A stretch of DNA of 36,276 nt from Pseudomonadales bacterium (GTDB lineage: Bacteria > Pseudomonadota > Gammaproteobacteria > Pseudomonadales > Azotimanducaceae), in assembly GCA_016779325.1 (NCBI GenBank), contig JADHNU010000024.1, forward strand, positions 1 through 36,276, given 5' to 3'. The translations under genes and the position numbers were made by a program. Position 1 is the first letter of the stretch, and every line of letters starts with the position of its first letter. This document shows positions 8,800 through 17,923 of the stretch, piece after piece. Below the pieces are notes generated by a model that did no database searches, was not told the DNA's origin, and worked only from the letters and a program-made list of their open reading frames with translations.

Positions 8800-9851
8800 G
8801 GAGCGCCCTTGGCGTAGGCCCAGGCGCGAAAGCGCGGTCCCAGGACGTCCGTGAGCCAACGCTCGAGCGCTGGCGCCAACCCCGTCTCCCCGAGGCCCCA
8901 GAGGAGGCGCTCGTAGACCGGCTGGAGGTAGGGCAGGTGGGTGGGGCGTTGGTCGCGAAGCCAGAGGCGCGCAAAAATTCCCAGCACCTTTAAGGCGCGT
9001 TGTAGTCCGCAGCAAAAAAAGTCAGCCGTGAACTGGTTCCCGTAGCCTCGGGGCCACAGGCCAAGGCGCTCTGCGCCCGCGCGGTAGTGGGCGATCCATG
9101 GCGCGTAGTGCTGGGCCGTCCAGGGTGCGTAGGCATCCCAGCAGAAGGAGACCAGGTCGTAGGCTAGGGGCCCCCAGCGCGCATCCTGGAAGTCCACGAT
9201 GGCGACGGAGCCATCGGGCTGAGGCAGGAGGTTTCGTCCATGCCAATCGAGATGCACCAAGGCCTCGGGGCCTTCTTGAAAGGGGCGCTGGAGGGTCTGG
9301 AGGCTTTCCTCGAGCAGGCCGTCCGGCGGCGTGGTATCCAGGAGCCCCTGGCAAAACCAGGGCGTAAAAAGGCTGCCTTCGAGGTTGAGGCGGGCTTGAT
9401 CGAAGTGGCCCGCGGCGTCCGGGGGCGCGGCCTGCCCGGCCCGTTGCCAGGCCAGCAGCGCGTCCATGGCGGCGCACCCCCAGCGCTGGCGGTCCAGCGG
9501 CATCACGTCGCTTAAGGTTTCCCTGCCAAGATCGTCGACCAGCAGGCGGCCCGCCTGGAGATCGAAAAGCTGCACAGCCGGGAGCGCCAGGCCCTGGGCA
9601 ACGCCCCAGGTGCTTAGGTTGAGGAAGCTGGCGAGAGTGGGGTCCTCTGGCGGCGTGGTCATGAGAAGCAGGGGGGGCGTGCCCGCTTCGAAGCGATAGA
9701 ACGCGCGGCCGCTGGCTTCCACGCCGAGCGCCTCAAGGCGGCCGCTGCGTTGCCGCCCGAGCAGCGGGAGCGCGTCGTCCACCCACCGGGTGAGCACGGA
9801 GCGTGGCGCCGGAAGGAGCGGCAGGGGCTGGGTTGAGGGCGTTGATGCCAC
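8796..9851 (-). CDS. amgK: Anomeric MurNAc/GlcNAc kinase
   Basis: 351 residues, aminoglycoside phosphotransferase-like fold. The catalytic loop reads HLDWHGRNLL and the metal loop IVDFQDARWGPLAYDLVS, the AmgK hallmarks. It phosphorylates the anomeric hydroxyl of MurNAc and GlcNAc in cell-wall recycling, feeding MurU. The start is GTG at 9851, with GGGA about 8 bases before; this site lies in a 5-bp hairpin (see findings). It is divergent from lptD, the arrangement known in Pseudomonas. Confidence 0.9.
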   Translation of the reverse strand: MASTPSTQPLPLLPAPRSVLTRWVDDALPLLGRQRSGRLEALGVEASGRAFYRFEAGTPPLLLMTTPPEDPTLASFLNLSTWGVAQGLALPAVQLFDLQAGRLLVDDLGRETLSDVMPLDRQRWGCAAMDALLAWQRAGQAAPPDAAGHFDQARLNLEGSLFTPWFCQGLLDTTPPDGLLEESLQTLQRPFQEGPEALVHLDWHGRNLLPQPDGSVAIVDFQDARWGPLAYDLVSFCWDAYAPWTAQHYAPWIAHYRAGAERLGLWPRGYGNQFTADFFCCGLQRALKVLGIFARLWLRDQRPTHLPYLQPVYERLLWGLGETGLAPALERWLTDVLGPRFRAWAYAKGAP

Positions 9852-9953
9852 GGGATCGTTCCCGAAAAAGACACCCGGCTATCATAGCAGCCCCCCCTGG
9901 GCTCCCGTATGATTCACCGGTCGATTCCCTTAGCCGTAAAGATCGCGCCGCTT

Positions 9954-12533
9954 ATGACCAGACGCCTCATTCCTTGGCCCACGCTTGCCGTCGCCGGCCT
10001 CGCCTTCTTGGGTGTGCCCGAGGCGGGGGCGGTTGCCGACGCGAAAAGCCAGTGGCGATGCCAGCAGGGTGATGATGGGGGCTGGGTATGTGATGCCGCG
10101 GCCCTGCCGCCCGGGCCCTTCCCGGCTACGGCGCGCGCGCCCATCTACAAGAAGCCGCCGTCTCGGCGCGTTGAGGAAGCTAAGCGGGGGCAGGTCATTC
10201 CGCAGGGGGGGCAGAGCCTTGCTCAAGCGGAGCTGAACTGGGTGCCCCGTCGCGCGCTGCCCACGGAGGTTGCGGAAACCCTCGAGCCCTGGTGCGGCGG
10301 CGCCTATCAGCCCTATGTGTGGCCAGAGGATGTGCTCGCGGTTGATCCGAAGTCCGCGGTCATTGGCCTGACGGCCGACGAGGCCAGCTACACCTTGGGC
10401 GAGGCGGCGGAACTGTCCGGGGCGGTGCAGTTGGAGCAGGGCGCTCGGCGCGTCTTTGCCGGGGCTGCGCACTACGATGCGGTAGATCGGCGTCTTGCCT
10501 TGGAAGAGGGCGTCAGCTTGGAAGAGCCCGGGCTCCTCGTGCGCGGTGACAGCGCCAAGGTAGATCTTGAAAGCGGCGACGCAGAGCTCACGGGCGCACG
10601 TTTTGTGCTCTACGATGGCGGCTACCGAGGCAGCGCAGAAACCTTCCGGCGCACGGGGGGTAAGCTTGAGATCGATCAGGCGCGCTTTACGCGCTGTGCC
10701 CCGGGGGATCAGGCCTGGGTGTTGGCTGCGGGGCATATCGAAATCCCCGAGGGGGAGAACTTTGCCACCGCGCGCAATGCGCGTTTAAAGGTGCGGGGTG
10801 TGCCCATCTTTTGGGCGCCGTACCTTAAGGTGCCCGTGAGCAACGCGCGTCAATCGGGGTGGCTATTTCCGCGCATGGGGGCCACGGGCTCCAACGGCGT
10901 CGACGTTTCCGCGCCCTACTACTTCAATCTCGCGCCCAACTACGATGCCACCTTTATTCCCCGCTACATGAGCGAGCGGGGGGTGCTGGCGGAGGGCGAG
11001 TTCCGTCATCGTTCGGCCCGGTCCGAGAACATCCTTGGCGCTGCCTACATGCCCGAGGACAACCAGTACAACGGTCAGCTGTCCTTTGACGAGTTCGAAG
11101 AACAAATTCTGGCGGCCGAAGCTCCGCCGGGGATTTTTCAGACCACGGATCGCTGGCTGCTTCAAGCCAAGCATCAGGGGGTCTGGCTCCCGGGCCTCAG
11201 CACAGCGGTGGATTTCGCTGCCGTGAGTGATCGCGACTACTTCCGCGATCTCGGAACCGATCTCGGCGTCACCTCGAAGGTTCAGCTAGATCGCTACGCC
11301 GAGGTGAAATTGCAGGCGGGGAACACCCGCATGCGCCTGTGGGCGGAAGACATCCAGCTGCTGGAGGAAGGACTCCCGGAAGCCTACCGCCGCCTTCCCC
11401 AGCTCGATGCGGCCTTCCGAAGCCGGGTTTTCAATACGCCCCTGGTCTTCGGTTATGACCTTCAATACGCAAATTTTGACCGCAGCGATGCCCAGGCCCT
11501 GGACGCCGAAGGTGTGACCGGCACTCGAACCCACATCGCGCCGCGCTTGGTGCTGCCCTTTGAGCGCAGCTGGGGCTTCTTGCGCAGCGAGGTGGCTTAC
11601 CAGCTCACCAGTTACAAACTGTCTAACCGGGTAGCGGGGCAGGAAGAGACGCCCCATCGGGGCTTGCCCACGGCCAGTGTTGATGCCGGACTCCGCTTCG
11701 AACGGGATTTGGGCCTTGGGGGCAAGCGCTTCCTCCAAACCCTCGAACCGCGGCTCTACTACCTGTACATCGAAGACGAAGACCAAAGCGCCCTGCCGCT
11801 CTTTGATAGTACGTCCCTTACCTTTGGGCACGAGCAGCTCTTCCGGGAAAACCGCTTCGCGAGTCTCGATCGCATCGGGGATGCCAATCAGGTGACGGCA
11901 GCGCTCACTTCCCGTCTCCTATCGCTCGCTAACGGCGCCGAGTTGCTCACGGCGACCGTTGGGCGCATCGCCTACTTTGACGATCAAGATGTCACCCTTA
12001 CCCTTCAGGAGACGCCGGCCCAGGATTCGGCCTCAGGCTGGGTGAGCGATCTCGTGCTGCGGCTGGGCAGTGGGCTAGACGCCCGGGCCCTTTGGGTTTG
12101 GGATAGCCCGAGTAGCGTTCGGGACCAGAGCATGGTGCAGCTTCGCTACCGTCCCGATGGACGGCGCGTATTTAACCTCAGTTATCGAACGCGCGGCGCA
12201 GGCATAAAGCAGGCCGACGCGGCCTTCAGTTGGCCCGTCTCCAGCCATTTGGCGCTCATTGCGCGCTACTACTATGACCTTGAAGAGTCCTCGCTCATCG
12301 AGGCCTTCGGCGGCTTTCAGTACGACGATTGCTGCTGGCGGCTCCGGGTGGTGGCGCGGAGTTTCGAGCGGCCCTTCGACGTGATCAATCCCAACGATAC
12401 GGACCGGGAGTCCGGGGTGTTCTTTGATGTGCTCATGAAGGGCCTGGCAGGCTTTGACTCCGGCGTGGACTCCATTCTCTCTAACGGCATTCGTGGTTAT
12501 GAGGAGCCGATCAATGGCGCTGTTTCCCTCTAA
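9954..12533 (+). CDS. lptD: LPS-assembly protein LptD
   Basis: 859 residues from the ATG at 9954, chosen because MTRRLIPWPTLAVAGLAFLG gives a normal signal peptide ending near AGA. An in-frame ATG at 9909 would add 15 residues. LptD is the outer-membrane barrel that, with LptE, inserts LPS. Seen: an OstA/LptD N-domain (about residues 130-300), C36 and C248, and the adjacent pair C793-C794 in DDCCW, matching the non-consecutive disulfide scheme of E. coli LptD (C31, C173, C724, C725). The barrel follows with aromatic-rich strands. It overlaps surA by 20 bases, and SurA is its own periplasmic chaperone. Confidence 0.95.
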   Translation: MTRRLIPWPTLAVAGLAFLGVPEAGAVADAKSQWRCQQGDDGGWVCDAAALPPGPFPATARAPIYKKPPSRRVEEAKRGQVIPQGGQSLAQAELNWVPRRALPTEVAETLEPWCGGAYQPYVWPEDVLAVDPKSAVIGLTADEASYTLGEAAELSGAVQLEQGARRVFAGAAHYDAVDRRLALEEGVSLEEPGLLVRGDSAKVDLESGDAELTGARFVLYDGGYRGSAETFRRTGGKLEIDQARFTRCAPGDQAWVLAAGHIEIPEGENFATARNARLKVRGVPIFWAPYLKVPVSNARQSGWLFPRMGATGSNGVDVSAPYYFNLAPNYDATFIPRYMSERGVLAEGEFRHRSARSENILGAAYMPEDNQYNGQLSFDEFEEQILAAEAPPGIFQTTDRWLLQAKHQGVWLPGLSTAVDFAAVSDRDYFRDLGTDLGVTSKVQLDRYAEVKLQAGNTRMRLWAEDIQLLEEGLPEAYRRLPQLDAAFRSRVFNTPLVFGYDLQYANFDRSDAQALDAEGVTGTRTHIAPRLVLPFERSWGFLRSEVAYQLTSYKLSNRVAGQEETPHRGLPTASVDAGLRFERDLGLGGKRFLQTLEPRLYYLYIEDEDQSALPLFDSTSLTFGHEQLFRENRFASLDRIGDANQVTAALTSRLLSLANGAELLTATVGRIAYFDDQDVTLTLQETPAQDSASGWVSDLVLRLGSGLDARALWVWDSPSSVRDQSMVQLRYRPDGRRVFNLSYRTRGAGIKQADAAFSWPVSSHLALIARYYYDLEESSLIEAFGGFQYDDCCWRLRVVARSFERPFDVINPNDTDRESGVFFDVLMKGLAGFDSGVDSILSNGIRGYEEPINGAVSL

Positions 12534-13803
12534 GCGGGCCCTCGCCCTCGTTTTCGGCGCGGCCCTGCTCCCCGGTTTTGTTCAGGCCCAGCAGCAGCTT
12601 GATCGGATCGTGGCCATCGTCAACGATGATGTTATTACGGCCACGGAGCTGGTGAGTCGCATGCGCTTTGTGGAGCGGCAGCTCGAGTCCAGTGGCATGG
12701 CGACGCCGCCCCGGGATGTCATCATCAATCAGGTGATGGAGCGCTTGGTGCTCGACAGCTTGCAGATGCAAATGGGCCGTCGCGCCGGCGTGCGCATCTC
12801 CGAGGAGGAGATCACCCGGGCCATCACCGCCATTGCGGGGCAGAACGGTCTCGAGATCGACGGCTTTCAGGCTCTGCTGGCGCAGGATGGCATGACTTAC
12901 CGGGAGTTTCGGGAGCAGATCCGGCAGGAAATGATCATTGCCCGAGTTCAGCAGAATCGGGTGAACGATCGGATCTATATCTCGCCCCAGGAGCTGGAGA
13001 ATTTCCTCGAATCCCCCGTGGGGCGGGCGGCGACGGAGGATGAGTTCCGGGTCGGTCATATTTTGCTGGCGGTGGCGAGTGATGCCACGGCCGAGGCCAT
13101 GGCCGAAGCGGAAAGCAAAGCCCAGAGCCTGGTCGCGGAGCTGCGCGCCGGCGCAGACTTTTCCCAGGCGGCGGTGGCGAATTCCGCCGGCCAGCGGGCG
13201 CTGGAAGGCGGCGATCTTGGCTGGCGGAAGCCCGGCCAGTTGCCCAGCTTGTTTGCCGAGGAGGTGCTAAAGGGTGATCTCGGAGAGGTGCTCGACCCTA
13301 TCCGATCGGCGAGCGGTTTTCATATCGTTAAGGTTCTGGATAAGCGCGGGGCGAGTCAGCAGCGCGTGCAGCAAACCCTAGCGCGCCACATTCTGGTTCG
13401 GCCCACGGAAATCCGCAGCGATGACGAAGCCGAGATGATTATCCGGGATCTCCATGAGCGGCTTCAGGGCGGGGAAGACTTTGCCCAGCTGGCGCGAGAT
13501 TTCTCTGACGATCCGGGCAGCGCGCTGTCCGGTGGCGATCTCGGTTGGAGTATGCCCGGGCAGATGGTGCCAGCCTTTGAAGCCGTGATGGATGCGTCGG
13601 ACCCGAACGTGGTCTCCGAGCCCTTCCGTAGCCAGTTCGGCTGGCACATCCTCGAGGTGCTGGATCGCCGGGAACAGGATATGTCCGAGGAGGTGAAGCA
13701 GCGCCAGGCCATGCGCATTCTTCGGGATCGGCGTTTTGACGAGGAGCTTGAAGCGTGGCTCACGGAGATTCGTGAGGAAGCCTACGTGGAGCTCAAGATT
13801 TAG
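12514..13803 (+). CDS. surA: Periplasmic chaperone/peptidyl-prolyl isomerase SurA
   Basis: 429 residues from the ATG at 12514, which follows GAGGAG by 7 bases and begins a signal peptide (ALALVFGAALLPGFVQA, cleavage before QQQ). The N-terminal chaperone domain covers about 26-175. Two parvulin domains follow, at about 177-277 (EFRVGHILLAV) and 290-390 (RHILVRP, SGGDLGWSMPGQMVPAF), and then a C-terminal helix. SurA escorts barrel proteins such as LptD to BAM. A longer frame upstream lies inside lptD and lacks an exposed signal, so it was rejected. Confidence 0.96.
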   Translation: MALFPSKRALALVFGAALLPGFVQAQQQLDRIVAIVNDDVITATELVSRMRFVERQLESSGMATPPRDVIINQVMERLVLDSLQMQMGRRAGVRISEEEITRAITAIAGQNGLEIDGFQALLAQDGMTYREFREQIRQEMIIARVQQNRVNDRIYISPQELENFLESPVGRAATEDEFRVGHILLAVASDATAEAMAEAESKAQSLVAELRAGADFSQAAVANSAGQRALEGGDLGWRKPGQLPSLFAEEVLKGDLGEVLDPIRSASGFHIVKVLDKRGASQQRVQQTLARHILVRPTEIRSDDEAEMIIRDLHERLQGGEDFAQLARDFSDDPGSALSGGDLGWSMPGQMVPAFEAVMDASDPNVVSEPFRSQFGWHILEVLDRREQDMSEEVKQRQAMRILRDRRFDEELEAWLTEIREEAYVELKI

Positions 13804-13812
13804 GAGGCGCTC

Positions 13813-14790
13813 ATGCACCGCCTTCTCCTAACCCCGGGGGAGCCCGCGGGGATCGGCCCCGACGTGGTGCTCACCCTGGCCGCCGCGCCCCGGAAGTCTC
13901 GGTGGGTAGTGCTGGCCGATCCGGCCCTGCTCCGGGAGCGCGCCGAGCAGCTCGGCTGTGCGGTCACCCTCCAGGCCTACGATCCCGCTGCCGCACCCTC
14001 GGCGCCGGGCGCCCTGGAAGTGATTCCTGTCCCGCTGCGCAGTCCTGTGGTCCCCGGGCAGCTTTGCCCTGCCAATGCCGCTTATGTCATGGCCTGTCTT
14101 GAGCGGGCTACGGACATAATGGGCGACGGCGAAGCCGATGCGCTGGTAACCGGACCCGTCCATAAGGGCGTCATCGCGGCATCGGGGGTGCCCTTCTCGG
14201 GGCATACGGAATATTTCGCGGAGCGCGCCGGAGTGGAGGGCGTGCTGATGGTGTTGGTGGCCGGTGCCCTGCGGGTGGCCCTTGTGACCACGCACCTTCC
14301 GTTGCGCGCCGTGCCCGATGCCATTACGGCGGATCGGGTTCGGGCTCAGCTCGAACGCTTTTACCTGGGCCTCCAGCGCTATTACGGCATCGCCTCCCCT
14401 CGTATCAAAGTGCTTGGCCTAAACCCCCATGCCGGGGAAGGCGGGCACCTGGGGCGTGAAGAGCTCGAGGTGCTCGAGCCCCTCTGTGCGGCCTATCGGG
14501 AAAAGGGTTGGGCTCTCGAAGGCCCGGTTTCGGCGGATACGGCCTTTACGCCAGCTGCTCTTCAGGGCGTCGATGGGGTGCTCGCGATGTATCACGATCA
14601 GGGCCTGCCGGTCCTGAAGGCCCAGGGCTTTGGAGAGGCGATTAACACCACCTTTGGGTTGCCCTATCTGCGTACCTCCGTGGACCACGGAACGGCGCTT
14701 CCTCTTGCGGGGACGGGGCAGGCCGACCCGGGAAGCCTGGCGGCGGCGATTCGAGAGGCGGAACGTATGCTTGCGCAGCGGCGTTCATGA
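13813..14790 (+). CDS. pdxA: 4-hydroxythreonine-4-phosphate dehydrogenase
   Basis: 325 residues. It oxidises 4-phosphohydroxythreonine in the DXP-dependent vitamin B6 route. Motifs seen are TPGEPAGIGPDVV at the N-terminus, SGHTEYFAERA (metal His), NPHAGEGGHLGREE and MYHDQGLPVLK, the conserved metal and phosphate sites. AGGAGG lies 6 bases before the start. The stop overlaps the rsmA start by ATGA. The surA-pdxA-rsmA order is standard. Confidence 0.96.
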   Translation: MHRLLLTPGEPAGIGPDVVLTLAAAPRKSRWVVLADPALLRERAEQLGCAVTLQAYDPAAAPSAPGALEVIPVPLRSPVVPGQLCPANAAYVMACLERATDIMGDGEADALVTGPVHKGVIAASGVPFSGHTEYFAERAGVEGVLMVLVAGALRVALVTTHLPLRAVPDAITADRVRAQLERFYLGLQRYYGIASPRIKVLGLNPHAGEGGHLGREELEVLEPLCAAYREKGWALEGPVSADTAFTPAALQGVDGVLAMYHDQGLPVLKAQGFGEAINTTFGLPYLRTSVDHGTALPLAGTGQADPGSLAAAIREAERMLAQRRS

Positions 14791-15599
14791 GCGGCGACGG
14801 ACCCTTCGCGGGCCATCGCGCTCGGCGGCGCTTTTCCCAGAACTTCCTTCACGACCAGGTGATTATCCAGCGCTTGGTGGATGCCATTCGGCCCCGGCCT
14901 GGCGACGCAATCGTCGAGATCGGCCCCGGCCAGGGCGCCCTCACTACCGCCCTGCTGGCCAGGGGGGTTGCGGTTACGGCCATCGAGCTCGATCGAGACC
15001 TGGCTGCCGGCTTGCGGCAGCGCTTTCCCGAACTCGACTTGCTGGAGGGGGATGCGCTCAAAACCGACTTCCGCGCCCTGGCGGCCCGGCTTGGGGCATC
15101 GCGACTGCGGCTGGTGGGCAACCTGCCCTACAACATTTCCTCCCCGCTGATCTTCCATTGTCTGGCGCATGCGGAGGCGGTAGAGGACGCCCATTTTATG
15201 CTTCAGGATGAGGTCGTTCAGCGTCTTGCCGCCGAGCCTGGGAGCAAGGCCTGGGGTCGCCTTGGGGTGATGGTGCAGCGCCACTGCGCGGTGCAGGCCC
15301 TGTTCCCCGTGCCCCCGAGCGCTTTTTTTCCGGCGCCTAAGGTGAACTCCCGCATCGTTCGTCTGCTTCCGCTGCACGGTAGTAAGCGGGCGCTGGCGGA
15401 CGAAAAGCTGTTCGCCGAGCTGGTCCAGGCGGTTTTCGCTCAACGTAGGAAGACCTTGCGCAACACCTTAAAGCCTTACCCGGAGCGGGATGAGTTGGCC
15501 CTGAAATGGGACCTTTCCCTCCGCCCGGAGCAGCTTTCCCTCGAGAAATTCATCCAGCTGGCGAACGATCTGGCCGCCCTGCGGGAGGCGAAGGCCTAG
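14787..15599 (+). CDS. rsmA: 16S rRNA (A1518/A1519)-dimethyltransferase
   Basis: 270 residues, KsgA/RsmA. It dimethylates two adenines in the 3' hairpin of 16S rRNA, a late 30S checkpoint. Seen: FSQNFLHD, the SAM motif VEIGPGQGALT, acidic IELDRD, GDAL and the catalytic NLPYNIS (motif IV). The C-terminal helical domain is complete. There is one base between its stop and the apaH start; apaG, normally here in Pseudomonas and E. coli, is missing. Confidence 0.97.
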   Translation: MSGDGPFAGHRARRRFSQNFLHDQVIIQRLVDAIRPRPGDAIVEIGPGQGALTTALLARGVAVTAIELDRDLAAGLRQRFPELDLLEGDALKTDFRALAARLGASRLRLVGNLPYNISSPLIFHCLAHAEAVEDAHFMLQDEVVQRLAAEPGSKAWGRLGVMVQRHCAVQALFPVPPSAFFPAPKVNSRIVRLLPLHGSKRALADEKLFAELVQAVFAQRRKTLRNTLKPYPERDELALKWDLSLRPEQLSLEKFIQLANDLAALREAKA

Positions 15600-15600
15600 C

Positions 15601-16413
15601 ATGGCCACCTATGTGGTCGGGGATGTGCAGGGCTGCCTGGAGCCCTTGCTGCGGGGCTTGGATGAGTTGGCCTTCGACCCTGCGGCCGACCGTCTCTGGT
15701 TAGTCGGCGATCTGGTCAATCGCGGTCCCGATTCCCTTGGCACCCTTCGCTTCCTGCGTAGCCTTGGCGCGTCGGTCACCGCCGTTTTGGGCAATCATGA
15801 CCTGCATCTTCTGGCGCTTCTTCTGGGCGGCCGCCAACCGAGCAAGAAGGACACGCTAACGCCTATCCTCGAGGCGCCGGATCGAGACGACCTCACGCGC
15901 TGGCTACGGCACCTCCCTCTGATGCACTACGACCCGGGTTTGGAAGTGGTGCTGGTCCATGCCGGTCTACCCCCAGGCTTTGGTTTGGCGGGCGCTCTGG
16001 CGGGGGCAGCGGAGGTCGCGGAGTGCCTGCGCAGCCCCAAGGCGCCAGCGTTCCTTCGGGCCATGTATGGCAATGAGCCGGCGCGCTGGGATGTCGCGCT
16101 GATGGGCCTTGACCGGCTGCGGTGGTGGGTCAATGCGTTCACGCGCATGCGCTTTCTGGACCCGGCCGGGGGCTTGGAGCTCACCTATAAGGGCCCGCTC
16201 GCGGAGGCGCCCCCTTTCCTAACGCCATGGTTCTCATCGGTACACGACGATTTTGCGTCGCGGCGCGTGTTCTTCGGCCATTGGGCTGCTCTCGAGGGGC
16301 GGGGCGTTCCCGCGCCCTGCATGCCACTGGATACGGGGTGCGTATGGGGCGGGGCGCTGACCTTCTACTGCCTAGAAACGGGCCAGGCTCACGCTGTTGA
16401 GGCGTCGCCGTGA
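15601..16413 (+). CDS. apaH: Symmetrical Ap4A hydrolase (bis(5'-nucleosyl)-tetraphosphatase)
   Basis: 270 residues, a metallophosphatase that splits Ap4A into two ADP and removes Np4 caps from RNA. The metal motifs are GDVQGC, GDLVNRG and LGNHDLHLL, with HAGL and FGHWAAL later. The first motif has Gln in place of His (GDxHG); from memory, Pseudomonas ApaH has the same Gln, so activity is not in doubt on that ground. The stop overlaps the cca start by GTGA. Confidence 0.95.
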   Translation: MATYVVGDVQGCLEPLLRGLDELAFDPAADRLWLVGDLVNRGPDSLGTLRFLRSLGASVTAVLGNHDLHLLALLLGGRQPSKKDTLTPILEAPDRDDLTRWLRHLPLMHYDPGLEVVLVHAGLPPGFGLAGALAGAAEVAECLRSPKAPAFLRAMYGNEPARWDVALMGLDRLRWWVNAFTRMRFLDPAGGLELTYKGPLAEAPPFLTPWFSSVHDDFASRRVFFGHWAALEGRGVPAPCMPLDTGCVWGGALTFYCLETGQAHAVEASP

Positions 16414-17558
16414 GAGCGCTCAAGGTGGGTGGAGCGGTGCGTGATGCGTTGCTGGGCCGCCCCATTCACGAGCGCGATTGGGTGGTGCTTGGGGAGACCC
16501 CGGAAACGATGGAGGCTCAGGGCTATCGGCCCGTGGGGCGGGAGTTTCCCGTGTTTCTCCATCCCCTAACGGGGGAGGAATATGCCCTTGCGAGGACGGA
16601 GCGAAAGACCGCCCGGGGCCATCAGGGTTTCGAGTTTTTTGCGTCCCCGGAGATAACCTTAGAAGAGGACCTCATTCGCCGGGATCTCACTATCAACGCC
16701 ATGGCGCAGGATGAGCAGGGCGTGCTGGTTGATCCCTACGGCGGCCTAGCCGATCTGCACGGGCGGTGGCTCCGTCATGTATCCCCCGCGTTCCAGGAGG
16801 ATCCGCTCCGGGTGCTCCGGGTGGCGCGCTTTGCGGCCGAACTCGCACCCTTTGGCTTTCGTATCGCGCCGGAAACGGAGGCCCTTATGGCGGCCATGGC
16901 GGCAAGCGGCGAGCTGGCTAGCCTATCGTCCGAACGGCGGTGGCGGGAGCTGACGCGCGCAGTCGCCGCGCCTGGCCCCGCGCGCTTTTTTGCGTCCCTG
17001 CAGCGCTGTGGCGCCCTGGCGCCGTGTTTTCCCTTCCTGGCGGAGGCGCCAGAGGCGGGGGCGATCTTGGCAGGGCTGGCGGTGCCCCTACCCCTGCGCG
17101 GTGCCCTGCTTTGGGCAGAAGCCGCGCGGCGCCAGGGAGTTGATGACCGGTCCCTCCTGGCCGCTCTTAAGGCTCAGGGCGCCCCCAAGCGGGTGATCCA
17201 GCTGGCGCAGGCGCTCGTCCGGGCGTCGGTCGTGTTCTCGGCGAAGGGGCGAACGGCTGACGCGCTTTTGGCGGCCGTGCTGGCCCTCGGCGCTCAGCGC
17301 CAGGGTGCGGAGCTGGAGCGCGAGCAGTATGCGCAGCTGGCCACGGCCTTGCTCGCCTGGGCGCACGGCGTATGCTCCGAACTCACCGCTGGGTTAGGCG
17401 CTCTTCTGGACGCCGCACCTGCGCTTTTGCGTGAGCTAGACGCGAGCGCGGCGCTGCAGTCGCTCCCGCCTTCGGAGCGGGGCCCAGCCTTGGCGGCGGC
17501 TCGCCGGCGGGTTCTGCAGGGTTGGTTGGACGCCCACCCCCTGGAGGAGGGGGCCTAA
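16410..17558 (+). CDS. cca: tRNA CCA-adding nucleotidyltransferase lacking an HD motif
   Basis: 382 residues, class II CCA enzyme. Seen: GGAVRD (7-12), the metal pair region HERDWVV (E21, D23; E. coli has D21, D23), [12 protein letters not shown] (90-101) and [13 protein letters not shown] (130-142) for nucleotide selection. The C-terminal part, about 205-382, is Ala/Leu-rich. Where E. coli Cca carries its HD phosphodiesterase motif (CHDLGKG), this protein reads WAEAARRQG, so the 2'3'-cyclic phosphodiesterase activity is probably lost. GTG start by GTGA overlap with apaH. The stop shares CTAA with folB on the other strand. Confidence 0.93.
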   Translation: MRALKVGGAVRDALLGRPIHERDWVVLGETPETMEAQGYRPVGREFPVFLHPLTGEEYALARTERKTARGHQGFEFFASPEITLEEDLIRRDLTINAMAQDEQGVLVDPYGGLADLHGRWLRHVSPAFQEDPLRVLRVARFAAELAPFGFRIAPETEALMAAMAASGELASLSSERRWRELTRAVAAPGPARFFASLQRCGALAPCFPFLAEAPEAGAILAGLAVPLPLRGALLWAEAARRQGVDDRSLLAALKAQGAPKRVIQLAQALVRASVVFSAKGRTADALLAAVLALGAQRQGAELEREQYAQLATALLAWAHGVCSELTAGLGALLDAAPALLRELDASAALQSLPPSERGPALAAARRRVLQGWLDAHPLEEGA

Positions 17559-17923
17559 GACAGCCCCGAGGTGCGCGTTCGCCGGAGCGACAGCGCGATG
17601 TCTGCGCAGCCTTCGAGCGCGCCGGGTTTGTGCACCGTGAGTTCAAGCCAGGGCAGGTCGAAGTGCGCCAGAAGATGGGTGCACATCCGTTCTGCCAGGG
17701 TTTCGAGGAGTTGTACCGGGTTGGCTTGGCAAAACGCGCGTAAGCTGTCCGCCAGGGCGACGTAATCGAGGGCATCGTCCAAAGCGTCGTCCTGGGCCCC
17801 TTTCCGCGCGTCCGTGGGTAAGGTCAGGTCGAACAGGAGCCGCTGGGGGACCGTTTTCTCCCAAGGGTAGACGCCGATAATCGTCTCCACCGTGAGGCCG
17901 CGGAGGTGAAGTTGATCAGCCAT
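17555..17923 (-). CDS. folB: Dihydroneopterin aldolase
   Basis: 122 residues beginning [23 protein letters not shown]. FolB cleaves 7,8-dihydroneopterin to 6-hydroxymethyl-dihydropterin in folate synthesis. Typical stretches are the early GVYPWE (IG-x-Y/H-x-WE type), the mid-protein [10 protein letters not shown] and TVHKPGAL near the end. I took the ATG at 17923, which overlaps the tsaD stop by 8 bases; the longer frame runs into tsaD antisense to nothing useful. plsY and folK, which flank folB in Pseudomonas, are absent. Confidence 0.93.
   Translation of the reverse strand: MADQLHLRGLTVETIIGVYPWEKTVPQRLLFDLTLPTDARKGAQDDALDDALDYVALADSLRAFCQANPVQLLETLAERMCTHLLAHFDLPWLELTVHKPGALEGCADIALSLRRTRTSGLS

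Noticed and set aside
8800..9015. 72-residue N-terminal extension of MurU
   Set aside because: Composition is Pro/Arg/Ala shadow of amgK; the MTRPQ start gives the normal length and an ATGA overlap.
9930..10736. Long minus-strand frame opposite lptD
   Set aside because: Arg/Pro/Gly-rich shadow of a GC-rich real gene; no motif, and lptD is certain on the other strand.
15601..15630. Loss of the metal His in ApaH (GDVQGC)
   Set aside because: Gln is, to my memory, normal at this place in Pseudomonas-type ApaH, so it is not a sign of inactivation.
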